Counted from the stretch's first letter, positions 5,557 to 13,319 are shown. The stretch is DNA of 13,967 bases from Methanocorpusculum sp. (GCA_029987395.1 DALTVX010000066.1:1-13967); one strand, 5' to 3'. Notes: generated by a model from the letters alone, not told the origin. A program made the numbers and translations.

Positions 5557-6463
5557 GTGCCATCAGCCGAACAAGTATGGCTTTTTGGGCATGCAGACGG
5601 TTTTCCGCCTGATCCCATACGCCGCTTTGCATAGAGTCGATGACCTCGTCGGTTATTTCCTCGCCTCGGTGGGCTGGAAGACAATGTAATACGATGGCGT
5701 CGGGCGCCGCCTTATTTAAAAGTGCGGTGTCGAGCTGGTATCCGACAAAGTCTTTGAGCTTTGCCTCTTTGATCTCCTCCTCACCCATCGAGATCCAGGT
5801 GTCTGTGTAGATCGCGTGGGCATCGGTGACGGCTCGTATCGGGTCATCGTACATGGTGACCTTCCCGCCGTTATCTTTGGCGAATTTGATCGCTTCCGGG
5901 TCGGGTTCGTATCCTTTTGGCGTTCCAACGGCTATTTCCATACCGGTCTGTACGGATGCCATGATGAGCGAGTTACAGACATTGTTCCCATCCCCGATCC
6001 AGGCGATCTTCAGCCCGTCAAGTTCGCCGAACTTTTCTTTGAGGGTGAGCGAGTCCGCCATGATCTGACAGGGGTGCTCTTTATCGGAAAGGGCATTTAT
6101 GACAGGGATCGATGCGTTTTTGGCAAACTCGGTGATCGTTTCGTGTTTGTAGGTCCGCATGATCGCTCCGTGAACGTATCGGGACATCACCCGAGCCGTA
6201 TCTGCGACGGTTTCCCCGCGGCCGAGCTGAGTGTCCCGTGCGTTGAGATAAAGCGCGTAACCGCCGAGATCGTACATGCCGACATCAAATGACATCCGGG
6301 TTCGGGTGGACGCTTTCTCAAAGATCATCGCGAGGGTTTTTCCGGCGAGAAGCGGGTGAGGAACATTTGCGTATCGCTGGCGTTTGAGCCGGGCAGCGAG
6401 ATTCAGAATATCTTCGTACTCCTCTGCAGAAAGATCCGTGATCGAAATGAAGTCTTTTTTCAT
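5546..6463 (-). CDS. argF: Ornithine carbamoyltransferase
   Basis: A 305-residue enzyme of normal length for the family. It joins carbamoyl phosphate and ornithine to give citrulline in arginine synthesis, in the cytoplasm. The carbamoyl-phosphate-binding motif STRTR is at 52-56, HPCQ at 130-133, the ornithine-binding DTWISMG at 221-227 and the catalytic HCLPAHRG at 260-267. The SMG and HCLP motifs distinguish it from aspartate carbamoyltransferase. Its ATG overlaps the stop of purD in an ATGA arrangement, so the two are translated from one message. Confidence 0.97.
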   Translation of the reverse strand: MKKDFISITDLSAEEYEDILNLAARLKRQRYANVPHPLLAGKTLAMIFEKASTRTRMSFDVGMYDLGGYALYLNARDTQLGRGETVADTARVMSRYVHGAIMRTYKHETITEFAKNASIPVINALSDKEHPCQIMADSLTLKEKFGELDGLKIAWIGDGNNVCNSLIMASVQTGMEIAVGTPKGYEPDPEAIKFAKDNGGKVTMYDDPIRAVTDAHAIYTDTWISMGEEEIKEAKLKDFVGYQLDTALLNKAAPDAIVLHCLPAHRGEEITDEVIDSMQSGVWDQAENRLHAQKAILVRLMAHGY

Positions 6464-7752
6464 GATCTAAGTTCCTTCATGTGCGCGATACGTTTTGCAA
6501 ACAGCGTTTCGGTACCGATATCACTGCGGTATCTGACGTTTCCGGATACGTTTTTGCATGCAGTTTCCGCAAATTTCTCGGCCTCTTTGAGTGAGTCCCC
6601 GATCCCAACATATGCCATCGTGCGGGATGTCAGCGTTTTTAGGACGCCGTTTTCCTGCGCAATGTTTGCATAATAAAGGATGGTGTTTTCTGCCGGTCCA
6701 ACGGTGATGACGTCGCCTGAGTGGGGGTTGTCCGGGTAGTCCATTGGCACGATGTATTTGCAGACCGTTGCCTTGTGGGCAAACGAGACGTCCTCTGGCG
6801 AAAGGGTCCCTTTGATGATGTGCTCTACGATCGTGAGGAAATCAGAGGTCAGGATCGATAAAACGTTCATTGCCTCCGGATCGCCGAATCTTGCATTGAA
6901 CTCAATGACCTTTGGGCCGGTCTTGGTGTTCATGAACTGGCCGTAGAGAATCCCTTTGTACGGGTTTCCTTCTTTTGCAAGGGCTTTCACGGTCTCTTGC
7001 ATAATGAACATCGCCTGCTCGTAATCTTTTTCAGTGACGAAGGGGAAGGTGTGGTCTTCTAGGGAGTAGGAGCCCATTCCGCCGGTGTTTGGTCCTACGT
7101 CTCCTTCGAATGCACGTTTGTGATCCTGAACGAGCGGCATGGGGACGATGTTTTTGCCGTCAACAAACGCCATGAGGGTAAATTCTTCGCCGAGGAGGCG
7201 TTCTTCAAGGATGATGACCTGATTTTTAAGGGTCTTTGCGTATTCTATTGCACCTTTTCGGTCGACCTGTTCGCCCATGACCTTGACGCCTTTTCCACCG
7301 GTAAGTCCGGTCGGTTTTACCGCAAGGTCGCCTGCGTATTCGTGGATGAATGCGGCGGCCTGCTCGGGGGTATTGCAGAGTTTATATGCCGGGCAGCCGT
7401 CGATCCTGTATTTATTCATAAGTTCACGGCAAAATCCCTTGTCGGTCTCGATTTTGGCGGCCGCTTTTACCGGGCCTACACAACCGATCCCTTCTTTTGT
7501 GAGTGCATCGACGAGTCCTGCTTCGAGCGGGGCCTCGGGTCCGACGATCGCGTATTTTATTTTATTTTCTTTCGCGAAGGTCAGAACTGCGGGTACATCC
7601 GTTTCTGGATGGATAAAGCATTTGCTGGCTATTTTTGCTATCCCTGGATTTTTCTTGCCCATGACGGAATAGAGTTCAACGTTTGAGTTTTTGGTGAGTG
7701 CTAAGCAGATGGCGTGTTCCCTTCCGCCACCTCCGGCCACTAATATTTTCAT
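6460..7752 (-). CDS. purD: Phosphoribosylamine-glycine ligase (GAR synthetase)
   Basis: A 430-residue ATP-grasp enzyme carrying out the second step of de novo purine synthesis: phosphoribosylamine + glycine + ATP give glycinamide ribonucleotide. Visible motifs are the N-terminal MKILVAGGGGREHAI (1-15), GPEAPLEAGLVDAL, the ATP-grasp loop KPTGLTGGKGVKV, PLVQDHKRAFEGDVGPNTGG and MGSYS, and the metal-binding FNARFGDPEA. Its length is typical for a stand-alone PurD, with no PurM or PurN fusion. It is first in the operon purD-argF-aldolase, which links purine, arginine and possibly F420 supply. AAGGAT directly before the ATG is too close to act as a standard ribosome binding site. A TATA-like CATTATTT (7788-7781) fits a short leader. 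Confidence 0.97.
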   Translation of the reverse strand: MKILVAGGGGREHAICLALTKNSNVELYSVMGKKNPGIAKIASKCFIHPETDVPAVLTFAKENKIKYAIVGPEAPLEAGLVDALTKEGIGCVGPVKAAAKIETDKGFCRELMNKYRIDGCPAYKLCNTPEQAAAFIHEYAGDLAVKPTGLTGGKGVKVMGEQVDRKGAIEYAKTLKNQVIILEERLLGEEFTLMAFVDGKNIVPMPLVQDHKRAFEGDVGPNTGGMGSYSLEDHTFPFVTEKDYEQAMFIMQETVKALAKEGNPYKGILYGQFMNTKTGPKVIEFNARFGDPEAMNVLSILTSDFLTIVEHIIKGTLSPEDVSFAHKATVCKYIVPMDYPDNPHSGDVITVGPAENTILYYANIAQENGVLKTLTSRTMAYVGIGDSLKEAEKFAETACKNVSGNVRYRSDIGTETLFAKRIAHMKELRS

Positions 7753-7849
7753 ATCCTTATCTATAGCGTGTCAACACTCAAATAATGTATCCACTAACTC
7801 GGTATTGACTGCTATGTACCACTGCATGGTGAGGAAATTTCAGTGTGTT

Positions 7850-7860
7850 AAAAAAAAGAA
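7850..7860 (-). terminator. T-run terminator after pyrE
   Basis: On the minus strand, TTTCTTTTTTTT follows the pyrE stop codon by a few bases. The 112-base gap to purD beyond it holds the purD promoter and nothing else I can identify. Confidence 0.6.
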
Positions 7861-7864
7861 ATAG

Positions 7865-8374
7865 TTAGGCGAGCAGTTCGCTTGATCTCACCAGAGGGTG
7901 AAGCTTGACTCCATCTGCGGCGAGAAGTTCAGCAGCCCCGCCTTCTCGGTCGACGACCGTGACGACCGAATCGATCAATGCCCCGGCTTTTCTAAGCTCG
8001 TCAACACCATGTTTTGATGAGCCCCCGGATGTTGTTACGTCTTCGATCAGAAGGACCCGTTTTCCCAGAACGTTTCCAATGACCATCTGGTTTTTTCCAT
8101 GGTCTTTTGCAGCTGACCGAATGAGGGCACATGGTTTATTTGCCGCAAGAGAAACAGCTACTGCTAATGGGATCCCTCCCACGGCAACTCCTGCGATACA
8201 CTCAAAATCATATTTCGCCGCGACCTCTGCCGCGATTTCGGAAAGCAGCTCCGGCTGCATGATCGCTGTTTTCACATCTATATAGTATCTGCTTTGAGCG
8301 CCGGACGCCAAGGTAAAATCCCCGAATTCCACTGCTTTATACTGAACAAGAAGATCTAATATTCTGTTTACCAT
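7865..8374 (-). CDS. pyrE: Orotate phosphoribosyltransferase
   Basis: A 169-residue type I phosphoribosyltransferase, the short archaeal form. It makes orotidine 5'-monophosphate from orotate and PRPP in UMP synthesis. Evidence includes FTLASGAQSRYYIDVK (20-35), the typical OPRTase N-terminal hood region, AGVAVGGIPLAVAVS (61-75), and the PRPP-binding motif VLLIEDVTTSGGS (107-119). Its start codon lies inside the last codons of carS (overlap of 7 nt), so it is the second gene of a carS-pyrE operon. A T-run terminator follows. Confidence 0.96.
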   Translation of the reverse strand: MVNRILDLLVQYKAVEFGDFTLASGAQSRYYIDVKTAIMQPELLSEIAAEVAAKYDFECIAGVAVGGIPLAVAVSLAANKPCALIRSAAKDHGKNQMVIGNVLGKRVLLIEDVTTSGGSSKHGVDELRKAGALIDSVVTVVDREGGAAELLAADGVKLHPLVRSSELLA

Positions 8375-8955
8375 GGTACGTCCTTTAACCCGAGTATGTA
8401 TCCAATAATATTAGTTCCTCTATGTAATAGAGGTGACAGTATAAGGATGGCAACAAACGTAGCAATCAGGAATCCAACAGAGTCAAAGTTTGCGAAAAAC
8501 CATCCGATGTTTCCTGTCACGAGTAATGCAAGGACCATCAGAACAAGGGATCCAACGACCATGTCATACATATCGGCGATCGGCCATTTTGCTCCCCGGT
8601 CTTTTCCCATGCGGCGTTTAAAGTAACTCTTGATCATATCGCCAAGAAGTGCTCCGGTCGCTAGGGCACAAATGGTGATGATGGTATGTTTTGGCAGGAA
8701 ATCCAGCTGGAAGTGATCCACCAGGAAGATCTGTATGAGCCCAAAGATGATACCGACGATGATACCGCCGATAAGCCCGCGCCATGTTTTTCCGTCACCA
8801 AGAATACGTCGGCCGTCTTTTGCGCACCTGCCAAAATCGACCGGTGTCCCTCCGCCGATCAATGCGGCGGCAGGATTTGGAAGGTATGCGGGGATCATTA
8901 TCCAAATTGCCCACAGGCATGCCATTCCAATTGTTATCAAAATATCTGTTACCAA
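8368..8955 (-). CDS. carS: CDP-archaeol synthase
   Basis: A 195-residue integral membrane protein of the CarS family (formerly DUF46). It transfers CMP from CTP to unsaturated archaetidic acid, giving CDP-archaeol, the precursor for archaeal phospholipid head groups. Motifs seen are LPNPAAALIGGGTPVDFGR (25-43), ILGDGKTWRG (51-60), the cytosolic GDMIKSYFKRRMGKDRG (105-121) and a PIADMYD stretch (125-131). Hydrophobic spans are near 5-24, 60-80, 90-106, 132-148 and 158-176. The start is TTG 8955, supported by GGGAGTGA at 8967-8960 with a short spacer. The first ATG (8925) would remove part of the first membrane span. It shares a promoter region with the divergent tetraether-synthase-like gene. 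Confidence 0.95.
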   Translation of the reverse strand: MVTDILITIGMACLWAIWIMIPAYLPNPAAALIGGGTPVDFGRCAKDGRRILGDGKTWRGLIGGIIVGIIFGLIQIFLVDHFQLDFLPKHTIITICALATGALLGDMIKSYFKRRMGKDRGAKWPIADMYDMVVGSLVLMVLALLVTGNIGWFFANFDSVGFLIATFVAILILSPLLHRGTNIIGYILGLKDVPW

Positions 8956-8970
8956 ACTCTCACTCCCATT

Positions 8971-9018
8971 CTTTTATAGTTATACGCGAATTATTATAAT
9001 ACTTTTATTTCAAGGGAG
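8971..9018. promoter_or_regulatory. Divergent promoter region of carS and the tetraether-synthase-like gene
   Basis: AT-rich TTTTATAGTTATA (8972-8984) and TTATTATAATA (8991-9001) are two TATA-like elements. Spacing suggests the left one serves the plus-strand gene (start site near 9003, then GGGAG at 9014-9018, 6 nt before ATG 9025). The right one would serve carS (start site near 8970, then GGGAGTGA). The two promoters would then overlap, so expression of the two lipid genes may be mutually linked. Confidence 0.5.
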
Positions 9019-9024
9019 TTAACC

Positions 9025-10500
9025 ATGACGTTCGTAAAAACAACCAAAAGCCTGTGCCCCGTCTGTGGTAAATTACTTGACGCGGAGATAACCGAAGAGG
9101 ACGGTGCAATATGGATATGCCGGACCTGTCCAGAGCATGGTTATGCGAGAAACCTGTACTGGTCAAGTGCTGAGATGTATAAGCGGTTTGATGCCTACGA
9201 TCGTGTAGGAAGAGGTGTGGAAAACCCGAATGTCGAGCTTACTGGGGAATGTACGACCCGCTGTGGTCTGTGCGCGAACCACAAATCCGGGACGCTGCTT
9301 GCAAACATCGATGTAACGAATCGATGTAACCTCAAATGCGAGTTCTGTTTTGCCAATGCCAAAGCATGCGGTTATGTGTATGAGCCGACATTCGACGAGA
9401 TCGTCTCGATGCTCAAGCTTCTTCGAAACGAACAGCCGGTAGCATGCCCCGCCGTCCAATTTTCCGGGGGAGAGCCCACGATGCGAGACGACCTCGCCGA
9501 TCTGATCAAAAAGGCCCGCGAGTTAGGGTTCAATCAGGTCCAGATGGCATCAAACGGCGTCAAACTTGCTCAAAAACCAAATCTCGCTCAGGAATATCGC
9601 GATGCCGGTCTTTCGACGGTGTATCTGCACTTTGATGGTGTTTCGAAAGCGACCAATCCTCTTCTCGAGAAAACCAGTCTGCCGGCGATCGAAAACTGCC
9701 GGAAGGCAGGTCTTGGCGTCGTTTTAGTTCCGACGATCATCAACGGGAAGAACGATCATGAGATCGGCGATATCATTCGGTTCGCGAGCAAAAACGTCGA
9801 CATTGTTCGGGGGGTCAATTTCCAGCCTGTTGCCTTCACGGGTGCGGCAAAAGAGGATGACGTGCTCCGCGAACGGATCACCATTCCGGGCATCACCCGA
9901 TCTATCGAGGAGCAGCTGAACGGAAAACTCAAATCCACCGACTTTTATCCGATCCCGTCGATGATGGCCATCTGCGATCTGATCGAGTCATATACAGGAA
10001 AACCGCAGATCATGTTCTGTGCCCACCCGCACTGCGGGGCGGCGACCTATGGATTTGTGAATGGTGAGGGCGAACTCGTGCCGATCACCCGGTTTGTTGA
10101 TGTGGATGAATTTATCGCTCAGACGGCAGTGATGGCAGATAAATTTAAGAATGCCAGCAAGACCCGGAAGTATTTGGCAATGGCGACCGGGCTAGGCAAG
10201 ATCAACAAGACTGTTTCCAAGGAAGAGGTCGAAGGGATCCGGATCGATCTGAAGAAGCTCATCTACGATGCTCTCGTCAAACACGATTATGATTCGCTTG
10301 GGAAATTCCATGAAAATGCTCTTTTCATCGGAACGATGCATTTCATGGATTCCTTCAACTACGACACTGAGCGTGTTTCGAGATGCTGTATCCATTATGC
10401 GACCCCGGATGGCAGACTTATCCCATTCTGTACCTATAACAGCGGCCCGACCTATCGGGAAGAGGTATGGAAAAAAGGCGCAAAGCCTCTGAGCGAATAA
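9025..10500 (+). CDS. tes: Radical SAM protein, probable tetraether lipid synthase
   Basis: A 491-residue radical SAM protein with cluster motif CNLKCEFC (C101, C105, C108), the GGEP motif (148-151) and extra cysteine groups: CPVC (11-14) with CRTC (32-35) as a rubredoxin- or zinc-type N-terminal site, CTTRCGLC (76-83), FCAHPHC (C332, C337) and RCCIHY...FC (C454, C455, C469). This many-cluster layout and the length agree with the family of MJ0619, shown to be the tetraether synthase Tes. Tes couples the terminal carbons of two archaeol-type lipid chains to make membrane-spanning GDGT lipids, using SAM-derived radicals. The neighbouring carS supports a lipid role. ATG 9025 is preceded by GGGAG. 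A related C-C or C-S forming radical SAM function remains possible. The next gene follows after 10 nt. Confidence 0.82.
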   Translation: MTFVKTTKSLCPVCGKLLDAEITEEDGAIWICRTCPEHGYARNLYWSSAEMYKRFDAYDRVGRGVENPNVELTGECTTRCGLCANHKSGTLLANIDVTNRCNLKCEFCFANAKACGYVYEPTFDEIVSMLKLLRNEQPVACPAVQFSGGEPTMRDDLADLIKKARELGFNQVQMASNGVKLAQKPNLAQEYRDAGLSTVYLHFDGVSKATNPLLEKTSLPAIENCRKAGLGVVLVPTIINGKNDHEIGDIIRFASKNVDIVRGVNFQPVAFTGAAKEDDVLRERITIPGITRSIEEQLNGKLKSTDFYPIPSMMAICDLIESYTGKPQIMFCAHPHCGAATYGFVNGEGELVPITRFVDVDEFIAQTAVMADKFKNASKTRKYLAMATGLGKINKTVSKEEVEGIRIDLKKLIYDALVKHDYDSLGKFHENALFIGTMHFMDSFNYDTERVSRCCIHYATPDGRLIPFCTYNSGPTYREEVWKKGAKPLSE

Positions 10501-10510
10501 GGCGATATCG

Positions 10511-11155
10511 ATGGGATTTTGGAACCGCGAGGGGAAGATCTCCTCTACCGCTCTTTTTTCATGGTCGGATCTTGCTCGTATTTCGAGGAAAGGCCCTCTT
10601 CTCGTGGCACTCAAAGAGAAAGGCCGCTTGTATTCTCCTGATGATCTTGAGCTGATGCTTACCCGCTATGCAAAAAAGCTGGAGAATGTACCTAAAGAGT
10701 ATGGGGACGCTCTTCTGCATTTTGCCCGCATTCAGATCATCGACGGGTATCATCAGATGATGACCGATGAGCTTGCCGACGTACATGCCGCTGTCCCGCT
10801 GTTTTCTTCCTGGAAAGGATTTACGGTCGATGCACAAGCCGCGTCGGCGAAAGGAACGTCTGGCGACCGTCTGCGATCTCTAAAGTATCTGATCGCTGCC
10901 TACACCGTGTTCATCAGAGAAGAGCCGGTGCACCCCGTTGGCATGCCGTTTCCCGGCGGTTTCTCCGTAGAGCAGTATGATGGTGAGTATTATTGTCCTG
11001 TTCGCGCAGTATGGAATGACATCGATGATGCTTTCTGCAAATACTGTCCGGCGGTCCAAAGCAGGGAACGTGATCTTCTTTTATCGAAAGCAGAGCGGGA
11101 TAATGTGACAAAAAAAGAGAAACTCAATAATTATTTTTATAATTTTAAAGGATAA
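10511..11155 (+). CDS. DUF2115/UPF0305-like protein of unknown function
   Basis: A 214-residue soluble protein. The C-terminal part, YYCPVRAVWNDIDDAFCKYC with PAVQ (C162, C176, C179), and the helical middle, FARIQIIDGYHQMMTDELAD, match my memory of the DUF2115 (UPF0305) family, found mainly in methanogens and without known function. Three clustered cysteines could bind a metal or an Fe-S cluster. The rest is predicted mainly helical, with no signal peptide or membrane span; the C-terminal tail is Lys/Asn-rich and looks flexible. It starts 10 nt after the tetraether-synthase-like gene and is almost surely in the same transcript, so a role next to that enzyme, such as partner, assembly factor or electron donor, is a reasonable inference. 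Start ATG 10511 has a weak AAGGCGAT upstream. Confidence 0.8.
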   Translation: MGFWNREGKISSTALFSWSDLARISRKGPLLVALKEKGRLYSPDDLELMLTRYAKKLENVPKEYGDALLHFARIQIIDGYHQMMTDELADVHAAVPLFSSWKGFTVDAQAASAKGTSGDRLRSLKYLIAAYTVFIREEPVHPVGMPFPGGFSVEQYDGEYYCPVRAVWNDIDDAFCKYCPAVQSRERDLLLSKAERDNVTKKEKLNNYFYNFKG

Positions 11156-11185
11156 TCGTTTAGAAATCTCCTCTCCCCGTGGAAC

Positions 11186-11196
11186 CATATATATTT
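11186..11196 (+). promoter_or_regulatory. TATA box of the aIF1 gene
   Basis: CATATATATTT lies about 30-35 nt before ATG 11226, giving a start site near 11216-11220 and a very short leader without a ribosome binding site. Confidence 0.55.
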
Positions 11197-11225
11197 TAAC
11201 TCTCCGACCCCTATTAATTACTGCA

Positions 11226-11531
11226 ATGAACAGTGGCATATGCCCGAAATGTGGTTTACCAAAGGAACTGTGTATTTGCGAAGAAGTCGCAAAAGAACAG
11301 CAACGTATTAGTGTTAAAGTAAGCAAGAGACGGTACGGCAAAGAAGTGACCGTTGTCGATGGTCTTGATCCTTATGAGATCGATTTAGAGGATCTGTCCA
11401 AGTACCTCAAAGGTCGGCTTGCATGTGGAGGCACCGTGAAGGAAAACTCTATTGAGCTTCAGGGAAATCACCGTAACAGAGTAAAAGACTTACTCACTGC
11501 ACGTGGCTATAACCTCGAAAATATCAATTAA
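11226..11531 (+). CDS. Translation initiation factor aIF1 (SUI1 family)
   Basis: A 101-residue homologue of eukaryotic eIF1. Residues 1-20 carry a small zinc-knuckle-like motif, CPKCGLPKELCIC (C6, C9, C16, C18), as in many euryarchaeal members. Residues about 25-98 form the SUI1 domain, with RRYGKEVTVVDGLD, the basic and hydrophobic LSKYLKGRLACGGTVK (the conserved LK...LACGG(T/S) signature) and IELQGNHRNRVKDLL. The protein binds the small ribosomal subunit and guards start-codon choice. It has its own TATA box and T-run terminator, so it is a single-gene transcript. Confidence 0.96.
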   Translation: MNSGICPKCGLPKELCICEEVAKEQQRISVKVSKRRYGKEVTVVDGLDPYEIDLEDLSKYLKGRLACGGTVKENSIELQGNHRNRVKDLLTARGYNLENIN

Positions 11532-11542
11532 CCAAATCAATA

Positions 11543-11548
11543 TTTTTT
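11543..11548 (+). terminator. T-run terminator after aIF1
   Basis: Six T residues begin 12 nt past the stop codon. The gene converges on the minus-strand gene ending at 11597. Confidence 0.5.
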
Positions 11549-11587
11549 CAGCTTCTCTCTTTTAGAGCTTCGGCTTGTATATCTGAT

Positions 11588-11596
11588 AAAAAAAAG
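11588..11596 (-). terminator. T-run terminator after the 76-residue gene
   Basis: On the minus strand the stop codon is part of TAACTTTTTTTT (eight T), directly adjoining the gene end. Confidence 0.6.
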
Positions 11597-11827
11597 TTAG
11601 CTGTCAATGAATTCTTTTATCTTCTGATAAAGGAATTCATTTGCTTTTTCGATCTCTTCCTTATTTCCTCGAAATGCCAGAAGTTGCCGTTCGTCGTTGA
11701 CCATATTCGCATAGTTGAGTGGGCGGGTGACGCTCACGACCTCGATGTTGAACTTCAAGGCCGCATCACGGATGATGCTTCTTGGCGTTCCCGGGGGGAT
11801 AACTAGATCATATTCTTCGTCTGCCAT
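11597..11827 (-). CDS. Small conserved-looking protein paired with methanogenesis marker 14
   Basis: A 76-residue acidic protein I do not recognise by name. It starts MADEEYDLVIPPGTPRSIIR and has a pattern of strand (YDLVIPP), helix (SIIRDAALKF), strand (IEVVSVTRPL), strand (RQLLAFRG) and long C-terminal helix (KEEIEKANEFLYQKIKEFI), suggesting a small alpha/beta domain. No cysteine, signal peptide or membrane span is present. Its ATG lies one base after the stop of the marker 14 gene, so both are translated from one message, and it may be a methanogen-specific partner of that protein. The order and spacing are seen directly; partnership is inference. Confidence 0.78.
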   Translation of the reverse strand: MADEEYDLVIPPGTPRSIIRDAALKFNIEVVSVTRPLNYANMVNDERQLLAFRGNKEEIEKANEFLYQKIKEFIDS

Positions 11828-11828
11828 G

Positions 11829-13319
11829 TTACTTCCCTATCTTTATGCGTTTTGCCATAATACAATGTCCGCCCCGAACCCCGCCGATCGGGCACTTTGG
11901 ATGACCGATACTATTCATACATCTTCCCATAAGGGCTGCTCCGCGGGCAAGTCCGTCGTCCACGAAGACCAGGTGATCGACCGGATCGTCGTAGATCCCT
12001 CTCTCGGTCACACCTTCAAGAATATACTGGGGTTTGTTTCCGGAGATGATCGCACGGCCGGTGAATCCGATCGAGCTGTTAGGTGGCAGGAAGTTTCTCT
12101 TGATACAAAGGTCGATGATCTTGAGTGCGGTGTTTGCACACACTCGGTCGACGACCTCTCTGATGACCTCCTTGTTTTCGTTTTTGGCAAGCTCTTCTCC
12201 GATCGCTTCTAACTCTGCTGTCCGATCTCCGTTGACACCAATATCTACCCCGATCAGCACAATGCCTGAATCTTCGGCGACATCAGCACAGACGGGGACC
12301 TTGCCGAAATGCGTTCGGTGACGCGGGACCTCGGTGATATCGACGATCTCCATGCAGCGTTCAACATACGGCATCGCTTTTTTGGTGGAACGGTTCGAGG
12401 AGGATTTGCATGTTTCTCCATACAGATCAAGTGCCGTACCTTTCTTTTTGTCGACGAGACCGGTCCCGCGAATGATTGCATCTGGTATTGCTCCGGCGAG
12501 GCCGCAGAAGTTTCCGATCGTTTTTGCAAATGGGTTCTCGGCTTTTGGATCCACATCACTTGTGATACGTCCGTCAAGCGTGGTGCCAAAGTCCATGGAG
12601 ATGCAGGGGTTTCTAAAATCAACGGCGGTCCATTTGGCTCCCTCTTTGATACCCGCCATTGCAAGTTCCCCCTCCATTTCGTTTGCGACCATCTCAACGC
12701 CGGTCGCTCCTATTGGTGGGGTCACTCCGGCTATTGCCCCGGTAAAGACCAGTCGGTCGGCATATGAGAAGCATCTAAGTTTTTTCGGGAGGCTGTTGAT
12801 CCCCATTGGGGGGGTCATCTTTCTTGGTGGAACGCCGGCAATAAGACATCCATTGGCAAGTGCCTTGACGAACTCCCCGACCTGATCGGGAGAATCCATT
12901 GCGGCAACAACCCCTGTACTTCTGACAACGAAATCGAGTTCGTCCTTGATACTTAGATCAGCATCCCGGTGGGATTTGATCAGTGTGTCTCTGACAAGGT
13001 CGGTGATGGATTCCCGTGTGAGTTCTGTTCCGTCGAGGGTGGCTCCAAAGACCGTCTCGTTCGGTTTTGGTTTTCTGACATCCCTGCTCATGGAAACGGT
13101 TTTATTGATGACGTAGGACCGTCCAGTTTCAAGGTTTGTGCCTGTAAGAATACATTTTGTTGTGGTATTTCCCATCTCTACGGATGCGACGATAAAATAA
13201 GGAGAAGACTTGTATTCTGGTACCTGCATTCCCGCCCCATGACCGGTCGAGGGCGGGGGTACACTCTCGACGATCCAGGGTCTTTTTACAGAGAACCGAT
13301 CAAAAAAACCTGCCGACAT
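11829..13319 (-). CDS. mmp14: Methanogenesis marker protein 14
   Basis: A 496-residue protein matching my memory of methanogenesis marker 14 (TIGR03285), a family found in methanogens and of undefined function. An N-terminal nucleotide-binding loop of the ASKHA type, ASVEMGNTTTKCILTG, is at about 45-60. Further conserved-looking Gly-rich segments include ISMDFGTTLDGRI, the second ASKHA-like phosphate loop, and VFVDDGLARGAALMG near the C-terminus. The end carries three cysteines, C467, C476 and C486, in a Gly/Lys-rich tail. This domain type resembles activators that drive reductive activation of corrinoid or Fe-S enzymes, so an ATP-dependent activation role is an inference. The first 40 residues (Pro/Gly-rich) may be an extension: M31 is an alternative start, as no ribosome binding site is seen before ATG 13319. 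Confidence 0.88.
   Translation of the reverse strand: MSAGFFDRFSVKRPWIVESVPPPSTGHGAGMQVPEYKSSPYFIVASVEMGNTTTKCILTGTNLETGRSYVINKTVSMSRDVRKPKPNETVFGATLDGTELTRESITDLVRDTLIKSHRDADLSIKDELDFVVRSTGVVAAMDSPDQVGEFVKALANGCLIAGVPPRKMTPPMGINSLPKKLRCFSYADRLVFTGAIAGVTPPIGATGVEMVANEMEGELAMAGIKEGAKWTAVDFRNPCISMDFGTTLDGRITSDVDPKAENPFAKTIGNFCGLAGAIPDAIIRGTGLVDKKKGTALDLYGETCKSSSNRSTKKAMPYVERCMEIVDITEVPRHRTHFGKVPVCADVAEDSGIVLIGVDIGVNGDRTAELEAIGEELAKNENKEVIREVVDRVCANTALKIIDLCIKRNFLPPNSSIGFTGRAIISGNKPQYILEGVTERGIYDDPVDHLVFVDDGLARGAALMGRCMNSIGHPKCPIGGVRGGHCIMAKRIKIGK

Noticed and set aside
7120..7686. A 188-residue plus-strand frame opposite purD
   Set aside because: purD is certain from its motifs; the opposite frame is a Phe/Cys-rich shadow.
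10192..10614. A 140-residue minus-strand frame across the end of the radical SAM gene
   Set aside because: It spans the junction of two well-supported plus-strand genes and has no recognisable domain.
12309..12885. Plus-strand frames opposite methanogenesis marker 14
   Set aside because: They overlap each other and the well-supported marker gene, and show no motif or start signal.
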